From assembly GCA_027924645.1 (NCBI GenBank), contig BSBN01000494.1, forward strand, positions 568,001 to 632,000: a DNA stretch of 64,000 bases, written 5' to 3'. Under the pieces are notes generated by a model that was given only the letters and a program-made list of their open reading frames with translations, was not told where the DNA came from and ran no database searches. A program made the translations under genes and the position numbers. This DNA comes from Cunninghamia lanceolata (taxonomy: Eukaryota; Streptophyta; Pinopsida; Cupressales; Cupressaceae). Below, in pieces: positions 1-11,130 of this stretch (positions within the stretch are counted from its first letter, which is position 1; every line of letters starts with the position of its first letter).

Positions 1-805
1 GCTCAAGGAATGACCTATTTGGCGAGTTTTCACACTTAGCCACCCATTGGGGATATTACACTCCATGATTGTTGCCACTCACAATGATGCAGATGTTTAT
101 ATGTTGCACCCTTTTCTACTAACTTTGGAACCTTCTTTGATATATTTGATTCTTCAACCCTTTCTGCCACATGTTCTTTTGTCTCTTGAATAGAAATGCT
201 CGTTTCCTTTTTTTTCTTTTCTTCCTTTCCCTCATGTTCTTCTAATTCCTTTGTACATTCTTCATTAGACTCTTGAACTTTGCTTTACCTTGACTTGCTT
301 TTATGTGTAACATATTACAAAGTTACATTTTTCTTCCTATACAAAAGTTTCAAATTTTCTTTTACACGTTCATATTGATTGTTCTCTAAACAAAGGAAAC
401 TAGAACTAAGAGAGCATGCTTGCTAGTATGCAGAAGTTTGAATGGCTTTTTTCCCGCTCACTTGGGGTTAAGCCCTAATATTGTAGACTCGACGACAGAG
501 GAGGCTACAGTGGCATTGGTGTTGGTTTTGTTGGAATCTCATGGAGTATCAAAAGAGAAGCCAATGTTTTTGACTAACGATCAAAATGTTCTAGGCCCCC
601 CTCCTAGACGGCTTCTAAGGGTTCCACGGGCCCTAAAACACTATGTAAGTTGTCTCAAGTGGTGGAGGGGCTTGAGGGTGTTGATCCCAAGCGAAAGGAA
701 TAAGGGGTGCTGCATGAGGTTGGCATGGTTGGCACAAATGAGAACGAGAGACAAAAAGACAGCTTGGATGAATAGCAACGTGGACAACAAGCTATACTTT
801 GTTTA
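1..805. other. AT-rich spacer, no clear gene
   Basis: No domain or RNA gene is recognisable here. A 128-codon frame at 420-806 on the plus strand shows no motif I know; it directly precedes a LINE ORF1 remnant and may be its decayed 5' part, but nothing in it shows this. Confidence 0.4.
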
Positions 806-2303
806 GTGTCAATTCATGTTCTTGTTTTGGTTAAAGAGATTCTTTATGAAGAGGAGAAATTTTGTAAATATGGTTTGATATGTACGTTAAATGGCTTGTG
901 GCCCAACCTTGCTAATCTTCATGCATGGATTTCAAAAACTTGGAGCCCTAGTTTTAAAAAATTTGTAGAGATACATCCATGTGCATAAAGATTTTTTGTT
1001 TTGCTTTGCGAGTCCACAAAGGATAGAGCCTTCATTTTAGAAAAAGGGCCATGGCAGTAGGAAAAACATGTTTTATTGATTAAACCATGGTTTCTAGATT
1101 TCAATCCATTGACAGAAACATTCTCTATTTTGCCAATATGGGTAAGACTACCTAATCTTCCTCTTCAATAGTGGGTAGATGCTTGTTTTCATGGTATACA
1201 AAATACATTGTCGATTTTTGGCTCTAGATATAAAGACAGATGGTTTGACTTATTCTACTTTTGCCAGAATATAGTTAGAAATAGACATCTCAAGAGGTCT
1301 TCCAAATGAAATACGACTAAAAGTGGGAGAAAGGATACGGAAACAAATGTTGGATTATGAGTGCCTTTCATTTTGCTATAGGAAATGTTTTCAAGTAGGG
1401 CATTTAGCGTCGGCTTGCAATAAGGCAAAATTTCTTTCCGGGAAGCCTACAAACTGGTGGAAAAGTGCTTCCTACTCTCATTTAACAGTTAAAATCTTAG
1501 TTCCATGTGAAAAGGGTACTGATAATGTTGATGTAGCTACTTCACCTGCTCAAACTGTAGGGGATGGTAGTTCTCTTTCTCTAGTGTTAAGGGAGGCTTT
1601 GCCCCCTTTGTCGCCTCTTTTCTCTAATATAGTCCGGTCTCCTCCAAGTGCTGGCATTGGTTTGACTGATAAGGTGTAGAACGTTTTAGGTCATTTGTCT
1701 TCTACATCGACAGGTGGCTCCCCAAAGTAACCAATTCAATTGGTGGCTACTTCAGTAATGTGACCTACCTCCCTACCTCTCAACTCTGAATTGGCTAGGA
1801 CTCCCCCTGTTACGAGAAATGTATCTTTGATGTAGGTATGGCTTCTTTAGGTTCGGGCTTAATGGAGCCAAAAAAAGATGAAAACCTCCTGTCTTCTTTC
1901 TAGAAAGGTAAAAACAAAGTGAAGGGAAGCTAGCGGGTCAAACTTCCAAACCCTTACAAAATTCAAAATCTGGCTTTGTCATAGGCAAAAGAATGAGGTG
2001 TTGGTGCTTACTTTCCTAAATCAAATTTAGATGTTATTATTGAGTTGGATTCTTCATTACCATTGTCTTTAGATGGTGAGGTGGAAGAGGAGGTTAATGG
2101 TTGGACAGGAGTGATTAAGAGAAAGAGAAACACTAAAGTAATTGAACCAAGGCATATAGTTCTTCAATCTTGAAGCAAATCTGGTTAATGTTTTGCATGC
2201 TACAAAATATGTAGGTAATAGATGTTTTTTATGGGTACGTTTTGCTTTTTAATAGTTGGGAGACGCCCCATTTATAGAACCCTTATATTATACTTAATAA
2301 AAT
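806..2303 (+). pseudogene. LINE ORF1 (DUF4283 / zinc knuckle) remnant
   Basis: This is the decayed gag-like first ORF of a plant L1-type LINE, which would bind element RNA. Across stop codons, 806-1180 reads as a DUF4283 domain (GPW, then KPWFLDFNP, then LPIWVRLPNLPLQ). At 1345-1425 follows a zinc knuckle of the DUF4283-associated type (FCYRKCFQVGHLASAC: cysteines, histidine, cysteine). The acidic and basic ORF1 tail (SLDGEVEEEVNG, then IKRKRN) lies at 2070-2150. It runs almost directly into a LINE-like 3' end (cccatttatagaaccc, ending near 2303), so the endonuclease/reverse-transcriptase ORF has been lost by internal deletion. At least four stops and frame changes are present. The domain order is seen in the sequence; the element boundaries are approximate. 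Confidence 0.7.
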
Positions 2304-3347
2304 ATTGATTGTTCCCAAAATTTCTAACCAAGAATATCCAAAAACAATATCGAAAGCATAAAAAATTGAATGCAAAACATATTTGTAAATGGTGAACTTC
2401 AAATCTTCAAAAATTGAATAGTCTTACCATCTATTTGAGTCTTCTTGATCTTCTTTTATTGAACCTATAGTTACTTGGCTAAATCCATGCTAATAAAGTT
2501 ATATTTGTTGTTAGGGTTTATAGATACAATGACCTGCTTTTTTTAATGCATCAATGAAATTGAAATATTGAATTTTCCTTTCTTGAAGCTAAACTGCATG
2601 TGCTCTCATCCTTCATCTCCTATACATCTTTGTTAAAATTGGCATCATCCTCTTCCTTATCATTTATACTTTCTACTTATTCTTCTTCTTCCTCGTCCTC
2701 CTCTTCCTCCCCCTTATCCTCATCAACTATTGCTTCTTGTATTACCCATCTATCTAAGAAAACTTGTTCCATTTTGTACAAAGAATAATTACTTTTATGC
2801 AATGAAAAAACCATGTAATAGTCACATATTTCAAGCAACCAAAAAGTATTAGTGTCCATAATTCAGATTGATAATGACCCCTTGTAAATTGGAACCACCA
2901 TTCTATAGCATTAACACTTCTATCAAACTTAGTAAACTCCATGAAAATGAGAGTTTGCAAAAAAATATTTATCAATTGATCACCTTTTCTACTATAAATC
3001 TGAAGATAAAATAATGTAGAAAGACAGATTTAAACATTTCCGTCCACTTAAAAAAATAGAATCCAATTTTCTCACTCAGCTTGCAAGATCTAAAAATTTT
3101 GCCTGAATTCCATGCCTAAGAAATTCATTCAAAAATCAGAATTGCAGGGTCAACTTTACATTATTATTTCTCCCTCCATACATCTCTAAATCCTTATTAT
3201 GACTACGAAATCTCGCAAAATTCTCTTTCCAATAAATCCAAGGTCACTTGAATTGGAGACCTATGTAAGGCGAACGATCTTCTATAATATAGGCGGCTTG
3301 TTTGGAAAAAAAAAATCTGCAAAAACTCCCACTTTGCCCAAATCAAA
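2304..3347 (-). other. Possible internal region of a decayed LTR element
   Basis: On the minus strand, directly inside the LTR-like repeat that begins at 3362, broken frames run from about 3340 down to 2600. One stretch (FTKFDRSVNAIEWWFQF, 2870-2945) weakly resembles the start of a Gypsy gag core (PxFDGxxxxxWxF). A long acidic run (EEEEDEEEEE) sits at 2677-2720. The gag assignment is weak; I call it mainly from its position next to the primer-binding-like site. Confidence 0.3.
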
Positions 3348-3733
3348 GCTCTGATACTAGATGTTAGGAACCTACTTGTACTAACAAAAATACTCTGGAT
3401 AATAATGCCAACATATGAACATACAAGAAAGATCTCACAACACAATAAATATTTGCCAAGATGCCATAATATCCAATATACTCAGAAATAAAATAAACCC
3501 TCAAGGTAGGGAAACACTGTACAATGCTCCTTGAGGAAGAAACCACTCCACACTATATCTTCATATTCAAATCCCAACATATACAATACTCTTCAAATAT
3601 CCTACAATGATATTCAACTCTTCATATATACCTCCTCCTACTAACAGAATGGAGGGGTAAACCACTAATCCTCATGTAGGCCTACTCATTGCCCAATATA
3701 ATTAACTTAAGGCATGTGTACCACATGTCAGCA
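3348..3733 (-). repeat. Primer-binding-like site and LTR remnant
   Basis: Read on the minus strand, an LTR-like end ...CCTAACA is followed after two bases by TAGTATCAGAGC, one change from the initiator-tRNA-Met primer site TGGTATCAGAGC (plus coordinates 3348-3359). The LTR would therefore begin at 3362 (TGTTAGG on plus) and could end at a CA near 3733. No second LTR copy was found in the window, so this is a solo or truncated LTR. The outer boundary is a guess. Confidence 0.45.
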
Positions 3734-4631
3734 TTTCCATCAATTTATATTCATATCCCTGGGTACATAGCAGTTCCTTATAATGGTACATTCCTTTTCT
3801 AAGAACTCTAATTTGACTCTTGCTTCACATAGTTGTACTTTTGTTTGGACCTTTGATATACCTAGGCATGTGCAGACTAGAGATGATCGGGGCATTCACT
3901 ATTATGTCTTAGTACTGCACTTTTCCCCTTTACTGTTAGCTGGTTGTTGTGGGTGTTATTCAATGTGCATGCATTTATTTTTCTCATGCTTCTGTCATGA
4001 ATATATAATTCATTTGGTGGTATTTGATTTCTTGGCCTCTAGTTGCTGGTAGCTTGGGTTACTTTTTCATGAATAGTTGCACTAGTTTTATATTTTTATA
4101 TGTAAACAATGGCACAGGTCTGTGATTTAGCTGGAATACAATCATTTAATTTTCTAGCACAAAAGATAGTAGTCTATGTGCAAAGCCTTTATATGGCATC
4201 ATCACAAAAACATCTCTGAATTTCCAAAAACAACATTGCTTTTTGCAGGTATTTTGGTTTGGAGCATATTGAAGGGCATATTAATATGGAGTTAGTACAT
4301 GTCCCGTTTATGCAAAAAGAGGCAATCAATACTTATTGCATAAAAATTGGGACTTTACTGACAAATTTTATAATTGTATCAAATCATAGTGTTGACTCTT
4401 GAGACAGCTTAAAAAATAGAAAAAAATAAATAAATTAAAACAATTCTTTATATGCTATCTTTTTTTTTAAATGTCAATCTAAGCCTTAAATAAATTGGCT
4501 TGCCAAGCCCTCGCTGAGTCCAAGTCTAGGTCAAAACTGGCTTGCCTACCACTCATCAAGTCCAAGTCTCAATTATATGTATCAAACAATCAATCTCTCA
4601 CCTCCAATTTTCCTTATCATTGATTATTTTA
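3734..4631. other. Spacer, nothing recognised
   Basis: AT-rich sequence. An 89-codon plus-strand frame at 3783-4052 has no recognisable domain and no gene-like context. It ends at the 8-bp target duplication of the hAT element (TTATTTTA, 4624-4631). Confidence 0.4.
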
Positions 4632-5087
4632 CAGTGTTCCTCTGAGTTTCCGAGACGGGAGGACAGGGGGACAAGTTTCCGGGGACGGCAAAAATTTTCC
4701 AAAAAGTTGGGAACGGCGAGGGGATGGCTATATAATATATTTTAATAAAAATATATATAGGTTAAAAAGTTAAAAACTAAAATGAAATACATGTTGAAGT
4801 AACTTAAAGTCTTAAACTAAACAATAAACTTTAAACATTGAACAATTGAATATCAATGATCATTCAAGAATCAAATTCATACTCATAGTAGCTGAAAATC
4901 GTGATCCATTTCAAAATTCAAATTGAAATATTCAAGTAGGTTATAAACTTTAAAACTTATAAGTAGTTTGAACTTTATAAGTTCAAAGTACCAAGTAGAT
5001 AGTAGAGTCTCATAATCTCATCATACAAGTGACAAGCATCAAAATGACAAAATTAAATTTCCAAAAACAATATCTATAACTGAAAAC

Positions 5088-7080
5088 TCAAAAATCAGAA
5101 TCATCATCAGCAGCAGCAACATATGTAGGAAACTCCTCATCACTGGAACTGTCAGAAGGAAGTGGATCCTCCAATGCCACCTGCACACTGTGGTCATCAT
5201 CAAGTTGTTCTGGCTCCTCGGGCTCTACATCCCACTTCTGCATTGGGCTCTATCTATACTAAGGTGTCTTGCGACCAATCAGACACAAGGCACTATGCAC
5301 CGCAACAAGCTTTTCCACTCTCGCAGAGGTAAGTCTATTCCTCTTTAGGGAGTGGATAAAGCTATATGTGGACCAATTCCTCTCGGCAACTAAGGAACTA
5401 GAAACCTTTGAGAGAAGACGAATGGTAAGTGTGTGCAATGGTTCTGGAGGTCCATAGATTGTCCACCAACTAACTGGTTTATCCTATGCCATAGTGAGCC
5501 TTTCAATCCTTGTTGAAGTCTTGTAGCCTTCTAGTTCTGTGAACTTAACCCACTCGACTCTGATCAATGAAACTTCCTCTGGACTATACATTTTTTTTAA
5601 GGCTTTCATGATGCCATTCCTCACCTCCTGATCATGAATAGGAAGAATTTTACCAACTCTTTCCACATACCATTTTGGATTCAAAGCATCTGCAGCCATG
5701 TGTAGAGGGGTGTTCAACTTGCTCCACCTTTTCTGGATGATGGGGTGAATATGCTCATTGTACAACTCTAGGGTGGAGGCCTTTCGCACAAATGGCAGCC
5801 TTCATTAGACTAAGCATGCTATCAATGCACTCATACATCTCCCCAAGACTAGGACTATCAGAATCCCTAAATCTAATGATAGTGAAAACATGTTGTACAA
5901 AAGATGTGATGTATCTCACATTCGACCAAAAAGTATCACTAATCACAATCTCCTTCACCCTCTTCCCCTGCTCAGTGTTTGACTCCATCCACCTGTTCCA
6001 ATCTTGTGTCATAAACATCCTCTCTAGTAGAATGAAATAGGAAGTAAATCTTGTCTCAACTGGTTTGAAGAATTCTTTCTTTGCAAAGGTTTGAAACAAT
6101 GCCAATGACATGTGGTGGTTGCAAATAAACATTTGCACCTCCCTTGCATTTGCCACCACCTGTTTCACCCACTATCTTTCCAATGTCTTTGAGTGTATTG
6201 TTTATAGCATGCACACAACAAGGGGTCCAATAGATGTGCCTATATGTAGATTGAACCAACATACCTGCTGCCCTACAAACATTTGATGCATCAATAATCA
6301 CTTGCACCACATTTTGAGGACCAACCTCCTCAATGGCATCTCTCAGGATCTGAAACTGAAACTCGGCATCTTTGTTTTTTCCTGAGCAATCAATTGCTCG
6401 CAAGAAGTAAGGTCCATCAATGCATGAAACTAGAACATTGATAAGTGGACAGTGTCTATATCCGTCCACCCATCCATGATTATGTTGCAGCCATGTGTCA
6501 CTCATTTGGCCTTCATCTCCTCCATCAACAAGTTAACCTTGGAATAATTTTTTTCCAAGAGTGTGGTTCTCAATTTAGTCTCACTAGGAACCACATAACC
6601 AGGACCAACTTGCCTTACCTTCTCAAACATTTCCTTGTACAAAGGAGATCAAGCAACATGGAAAGGAATGTCATTGCCAAAGTAGAAATTGGCAATGGCC
6701 TCATCTACAACCTCCCTTGCTTGCACATTGAACATATCTCTGATTTGGTTTGGTGAGGATGATCCTGTAGCTTTTCGTTTCCCCCTTGACTCCACTACAC
6801 TCACCCCAAATGACGGATATGAAGTTGGTAAACCTGAAGTTGAACCTCCTCGTGTCGATGTACTAAAAATTGATGTTGTAGTGATTTCCCCTGTATATAG
6901 TTTGATCATCTCAGCCTTCGTTTCAAGTATGAGATCCTTACAACCTTCAACTCCTTTGCCAGGGTTATGCAAAAAGTGTGCATTGGTCCTCGTCATGCTG
7001 CCATTCCAAGCACCTTTTGGGCAAATGTTGCATTTCCATTTTCGACTTCCGCCTGAATGAGGTGCTTTATTTGTGTCCAA
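5088..7080 (-). pseudogene. hAT transposase (BED / DUF659 / hATC), frameshifted
   Basis: This is the transposase that would cut and paste the surrounding element. Reading the minus strand from 7080: a BED-type zinc finger (WKCNICPKG then H and C further on); then a DUF659 core at about 6640-6160, with GPGYVVPSETKLRTTLL, GCNIIMDGWTD, EEVGPQNVVQVIIDAS and WTPCCVHAINNTLKDIGKI; then the insertion and RNase H-like parts; then the C-terminal dimerisation domain at about 5480-5290 (SSLVAERNWSTYSFIHS, then KRNRL). It ends in an acidic tail at 5088. The pieces lie in different frames at about 6505, 6100, 5770 and 5480, so at least three frameshifts and some stops make it inactive. Family membership is secure. 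The 7080 ATG is chosen because it precedes the BED finger by ten residues. Confidence 0.85.
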
Positions 7081-8040
7081 TATTGTTGCATACTACTATA
7101 AAGGATGTTTCTTGTTAAATGGCCCTTTGGCATATTGTGACAACAACTATGAAGGGCAATCAGATTTTAATAAATTTGCAGTTGCACTTGAACTGTCTGT
7201 GGTTCTACTTGGGGTTTTTGGATGGTTGTCTGATTCCTCATCCTCATCAATTGCTATTTCATTCTCAAAATCTAAATCAGCATTCACTCTGAAAAAATCC
7301 ATCTTGCTTCTTCACTCAACAAATCTGAACTTTATGGACACTGGAGTACCTACATTCCGCCATAAAGAGGTTATAGTTATAAGTTATGCAGTGATTATAT
7401 CAGTTTATTAGAAATACAAATTACAATCCTGTCAATGCTAGTATTTCAGAATTTCTTGAATGATGATTAGCAAAACAATAAACACTGTATTTCAGATTTT
7501 TTGATATCCAGTGTTTGAGACTTTGAATTTGAGTATGCAATGTGCATGATGTTGTTGCATTCAGAACAAACAAGATGATATACATATTTAATTTAATACT
7601 TGTGATTCATAGAATCATAAATGATAAGCTTGTACAACAGAATATAGGTTTGACAGTTGACTACCAAACTCAAAGATTGCATTTTTAAAATTTTTAATGA
7701 TAGAAATATTAATTTGTCAGCTTTAATTGTAAAATTTTATTTTATTTTGTAGGTTATGTTACCTATAATAAGTTAATAACTAATAAGGAAGTGGAACAGT
7801 AGTGTAGTTTGCACTATTTGCTACATGAACTTGTTTCATAATGATAATATTTGTTTCAATTTTGTAACTTTGCTTGTAACTGATGTATATTTGTTTGATA
7901 ATGATAAATATTAAAGCACAGTGATAGTCAAATTTGAAATTCCTAGCTCACGATATAAAAATATTGCAATTTCATATGGACTGGAATAGATTGCAAATAA
8001 AAAAACCATATCTAGGGAATCTGTAACACATACTAACCTC

Positions 8041-8145
8041 CTGAATCCTACGTGAGTGATCCTCAAATCGACAAATCCAAGAATCCTGCGTGAGTGAGGC
8101 GTCCCCGCAAATTACAGTTTCCAACGTGAGTGAGGCGTCCCGACC
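8041..8145 (+). repeat. Subterminal CGTGAGTGA direct repeats in the hAT element
   Basis: Three copies of a motif around CGTGAGTGA occur at about 8050, 8087 and 8124, the last two followed by GGCGTCCC. Subterminal repeats of this kind are where hAT transposases bind in known families; binding here is inference. Confidence 0.5.
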
Positions 8146-8759
8146 CACATTTTAGCATTGAAAGTGAAACAAGTTACAATTTAGGGTTTTAACTTATAAC
8201 TTTAAGCGACATTTTTTTTCAATTTTATTCGCGTTTTTTTAATTTTGTCTTTATCCGCTTTCTTGTTTTTGTTTGTTATTTCGCATTTGGGGCGGGGTCT
8301 TCTGGGCGTCCCCGGAACGCATATGCATTCCCAGAACGCGACATTCCCATGGGACGTTCCCCTTCTGCAGGGGGCGTCCCTGGGACGTCCCCAAACTTTG
8401 CTCATTTTCTAGGACGGCGGGGGGGGCGTCCTATCCCCATCCCCGCGTCCCCAAAATGCCTCCTGTGCTGGGAGCGAGGAAAAAACCCCAAGGACGCGTC
8501 CCCCAGTAATGTTGTTATTTTATTAGATTATTCAAATTTTGGATTGTTTCCCTATGTTCATATTGCCATATCTTTTTGTGTACCTTGTGCATCTTTTTGG
8601 AATGATCTATTATTTCCATATTTTTGAGTTCCATATATATGTTTTCCAAAATACTCTGTAACCATTTTATATGTGGTACAATACATAATGAGAGTTCCTT
8701 AGCAGATCAAGGCATATCTAAAATAAGCAATTTAATAGCAATTATCTCTTGATGAAAAC

Positions 8760-9518
8760 CAATGTTTCTTCAGGTTTCCAGGATGGGGGGACGAGGACGG
8801 CAATTTTTTTCAAATTTTTTGGGGACAGCAAGGGGACGGCAAGATATATATTTGGTGTTATAATATATTAATATTTATAATATATTATAATATTATAAAT
8901 ACAAATAATAATAATAATAAATAATATTATAATATTATATATATAATATTTGGTGTTATAAATTATAATATATTAATATAAATAATAATTTAAATATATT
9001 ATAATATTATAAATACAAATAATAATAATGATATAATATTATAAATATTTATATTAATATTCTAACTATTTATAATATTAATACTTACTAATATTCTTAA
9101 TTCTAACTATTTACACATACAGGGCTATAGAAAGCTATCCCAGCATCACCAAACTTGCGGAAATTTCCAAACGTTAAGGTGCAAATTCAATCGCGAGAGC
9201 ACAAACTCTTCTGAAATCAAGTGCCCTAATGCGGCAAATCTTTTTATCTTTGACTCGAGGTTTTCGTTTTTAGCCCATTTTTTAAGGTTTTTTGGTGACC
9301 CACGAGGGTCTTCTAGACTTCCTGGGGATGTTATGGAGTCCCCAAACATTGGGACGTTCCCAGGGGGCGTTCTCCTTCTACAGGGGGCGTCCCTGGGATG
9401 TCCGCATAACCTGCAAAAAAACAGGGACGCAAGGGGGACATTCTATCTCCGTCCCCAAAACATCCTACTTGGCGGGAGACGGGGAAAACCCTCGGGAACG
9501 CGTCCCCGGGGTACACTG
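8760..9518. mobile_element. Non-autonomous hAT relative, 759 bp
   Basis: This short element is flanked by an 8-bp direct repeat ATGAAAAC (8752-8759 and 9519-9526). It begins CAATGTTTC and ends ...TACACTG, giving hAT-like termini (CARTGT). Both subterminal zones match those of the 3.9 kb element upstream: left, GGGGGGACGAGGACGG at 8786; right, GGGACGTTCCCAGGGGGCGT at 9351 against GGGACGTTCCCCTTC at 8350. There is no transposase sequence. The middle (8850-9110) is AT-rich and carries an internal duplication. It is best read as a deletion derivative that would be mobilised in trans by the larger family. Confidence 0.75.
8850..9060. repeat. AT-rich internal duplication
   Basis: Two similar blocks of about 95 bases start with TTTGGTGTTATAA at about 8851 and 8949, each followed by TA-rich sequence and ATACAAATAATAATAAT. 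It lies inside the short hAT element. Confidence 0.55.
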
Positions 9519-9526
9519 ATGAAAAC

Positions 9527-9640
9527 AATCTCCAAATATCAAATTTGATGTAGGTAATTGAACACCATGTCTAGCTAATTTTTTGCAAAATTAACTTCTA
9601 CAGTAATGGATAAAATAAATTAATACCATAAAAAACTGCT
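9527..9640. other. Short spacer between hAT element and LINE
   Basis: Nothing recognised in this stretch. Confidence 0.4.
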
Positions 9641-11130
9641 TCTGTGGGCCATCGGGGTGGAGGAGGTTTTTTGAAAATTTCTGGGCAGACCTGTGGAAGA
9701 CAATGGTCAGTCCTCTGTTGATTGCGGAGCATCTACAGAGCATTTTGTGTCAAGTTCAAGGGTGCCGGAAGGAGAGGGTCAACGACAAGGGCCAATGTTG
9801 TTCCTGTTCAGAATGGCAGGCTCGGGAATGATAAAACTTTGTTCCCTTCCTTGGTCCATGGATAAGCAGAAACCTCAGGTGTAGTTCCGATTGTAGCAGT
9901 GCTAGAGGCAGTGACGGCACACGTTCAGAAGATGTGGGATTCGGTGATGCAACAGGGCATGATTGGATGCTGTAAGGAAAAAAGTCAGTTAGATGATCAA
10001 TGGAAAGCCTGGGCTCAAGAGGTATGGCATAAGGACTTTTGTCTTTTCTCCCAAAAGGACATATTACTGTCTTGTACTTTTTGCCTAAAAACCAGGAAGA
10101 AGCCCTTCATTCAATATATTTGAACACTGTAAGATTGAACTCAATTGTTGTATCCCAAACTGAAGTGTGGAGAGCATTCAACATCTTTATCATTTATGAC
10201 TTGCTTTTGGAATATTGTGCCCGGGAAAACCTTGAAAGCATAGGAAACTTGCTTGGAGATGTGATGAAAGTGGATCACCACACACTGTAGAAAAAACATG
10301 CAAGCTTTACTCATATCAAAATTAGGAGAGACAAGGATTTACCCCTTCCTAAAATGGTTTGCCTCTCCTCTCCAACAGGGTTGTTTTATCAAGAACTGGA
10401 TTAAGAAAGAATCTCCTTTCATTGTTATAAATGTCACAGGGATTGTTTGGCTTCAGAGTGTGAATTTTGGAAAAACCTCCTTCTATTGGTCATTCAGATT
10501 TGCCATCTCTTCAAGGACTGGTTTTGAAGGAGAAGCAGAACTCCAAAGAGAGGAAGGATTTTATTCCTTAGAAATCATTTATGGTTTTTCTCAGAGGAGA
10601 TTGTTGTTCCAAACTGGTATGCTTTAAAAGCTTCAGTGACTTCTAAAGGAAAATCTCTATGCCTTCCTCATTTGGCGTCCCCTTGTGAAGTGGGACCAAG
10701 TGGTACAAATGCACCATCTCAAGTGACAATCTCAAAATTGTTGGTAAAATCTGGTTCAGAGGAGGAGTTGTCTGCTTCTTTGGAGACGCCTGAAAAATTT
10801 TCCCCATTACTTTTGGTTGAGTCAGGCTCAGAAGAGGGAGAACCTGCTGTAGGCAAGCATTGGAAGATGATGAGCCTTTGGATGAGGGGATGCAACTTGG
10901 TAACGTAGAGGTAGAGGCTTCATGTTGATCTCTGGAGACTTGGCTAAAACCAACATGGACATGAGTTCAGGCAGATTGTCAACAAGGAAAATAAGGGGCA
11001 GGAAGATGGAATTGGAAAGGTTGCAGGTCAGCACCAAGAAGAAGGCAGATTTAGATTCTGGTTCACAACAGTCTTTGGAGGGGTTCTTGACTCAAGGGAA
11101 GGGGATGAACCCTCTCTCTGAGCAATAATC
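9641..11130 (+). pseudogene. LINE ORF1 (DUF4283 / zinc knuckle), broken
   Basis: This is the gag-like ORF1 of an L1-type plant LINE. From 10030 the frames read as DUF4283: LSFLPKGHITVLYFLPKNQE, then the diagnostic ENLESIGNLLGDVMKVDHHT at 10230-10287. A degenerate zinc knuckle (FHCYKCHRDCLASEC) lies at 10420-10470; the usual histidine appears as cysteine. The tail at 10640-11125 is rich in Ser, Glu and Lys, as in the family. Several stops and frameshifts break it. It is followed directly by an endonuclease remnant of the same element. Confidence 0.7.

Larger units (their letters stand above)
4632..8514 (-). mobile_element. hAT DNA transposon, 3.9 kb, decayed
   Basis: The ends are set by an 8-bp direct repeat, TTATTTTA, at 4624-4631 and 8515-8522, the length typical of hAT target duplications. 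The left end starts CAGTGTTCC; the right end read inward starts CAACATTAC, so the terminal repeats are imperfect. Inside both ends is a GC-rich subterminal zone full of GGGGAC/GTCCCC blocks (4650-4720 and 8280-8506). A set of three short direct repeats built round CGTGAGTGA lies at 8041-8140. A broken hAT transposase is encoded on the minus strand at 5088-7080. A related 759-bp element lies just downstream (8760-9518). The target repeat is AT-rich, so the exact ends are good but not certain. Confidence 0.75.

Noticed and set aside
2600..2860. Poly-Ser / poly-Glu ORFs
   Set aside because: Low-complexity TCC/GAA repeat without gene context.
8202..8627. Overlapping GC-rich ORFs on both strands
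   Set aside because: They fall in the GC-rich subterminal zone of the hAT element; no domain, and both strands are open only because of base composition.
9292..9548. Similar GC-rich ORFs in the second hAT element
   Set aside because: Same cause: subterminal repeats shared with 8202-8510.
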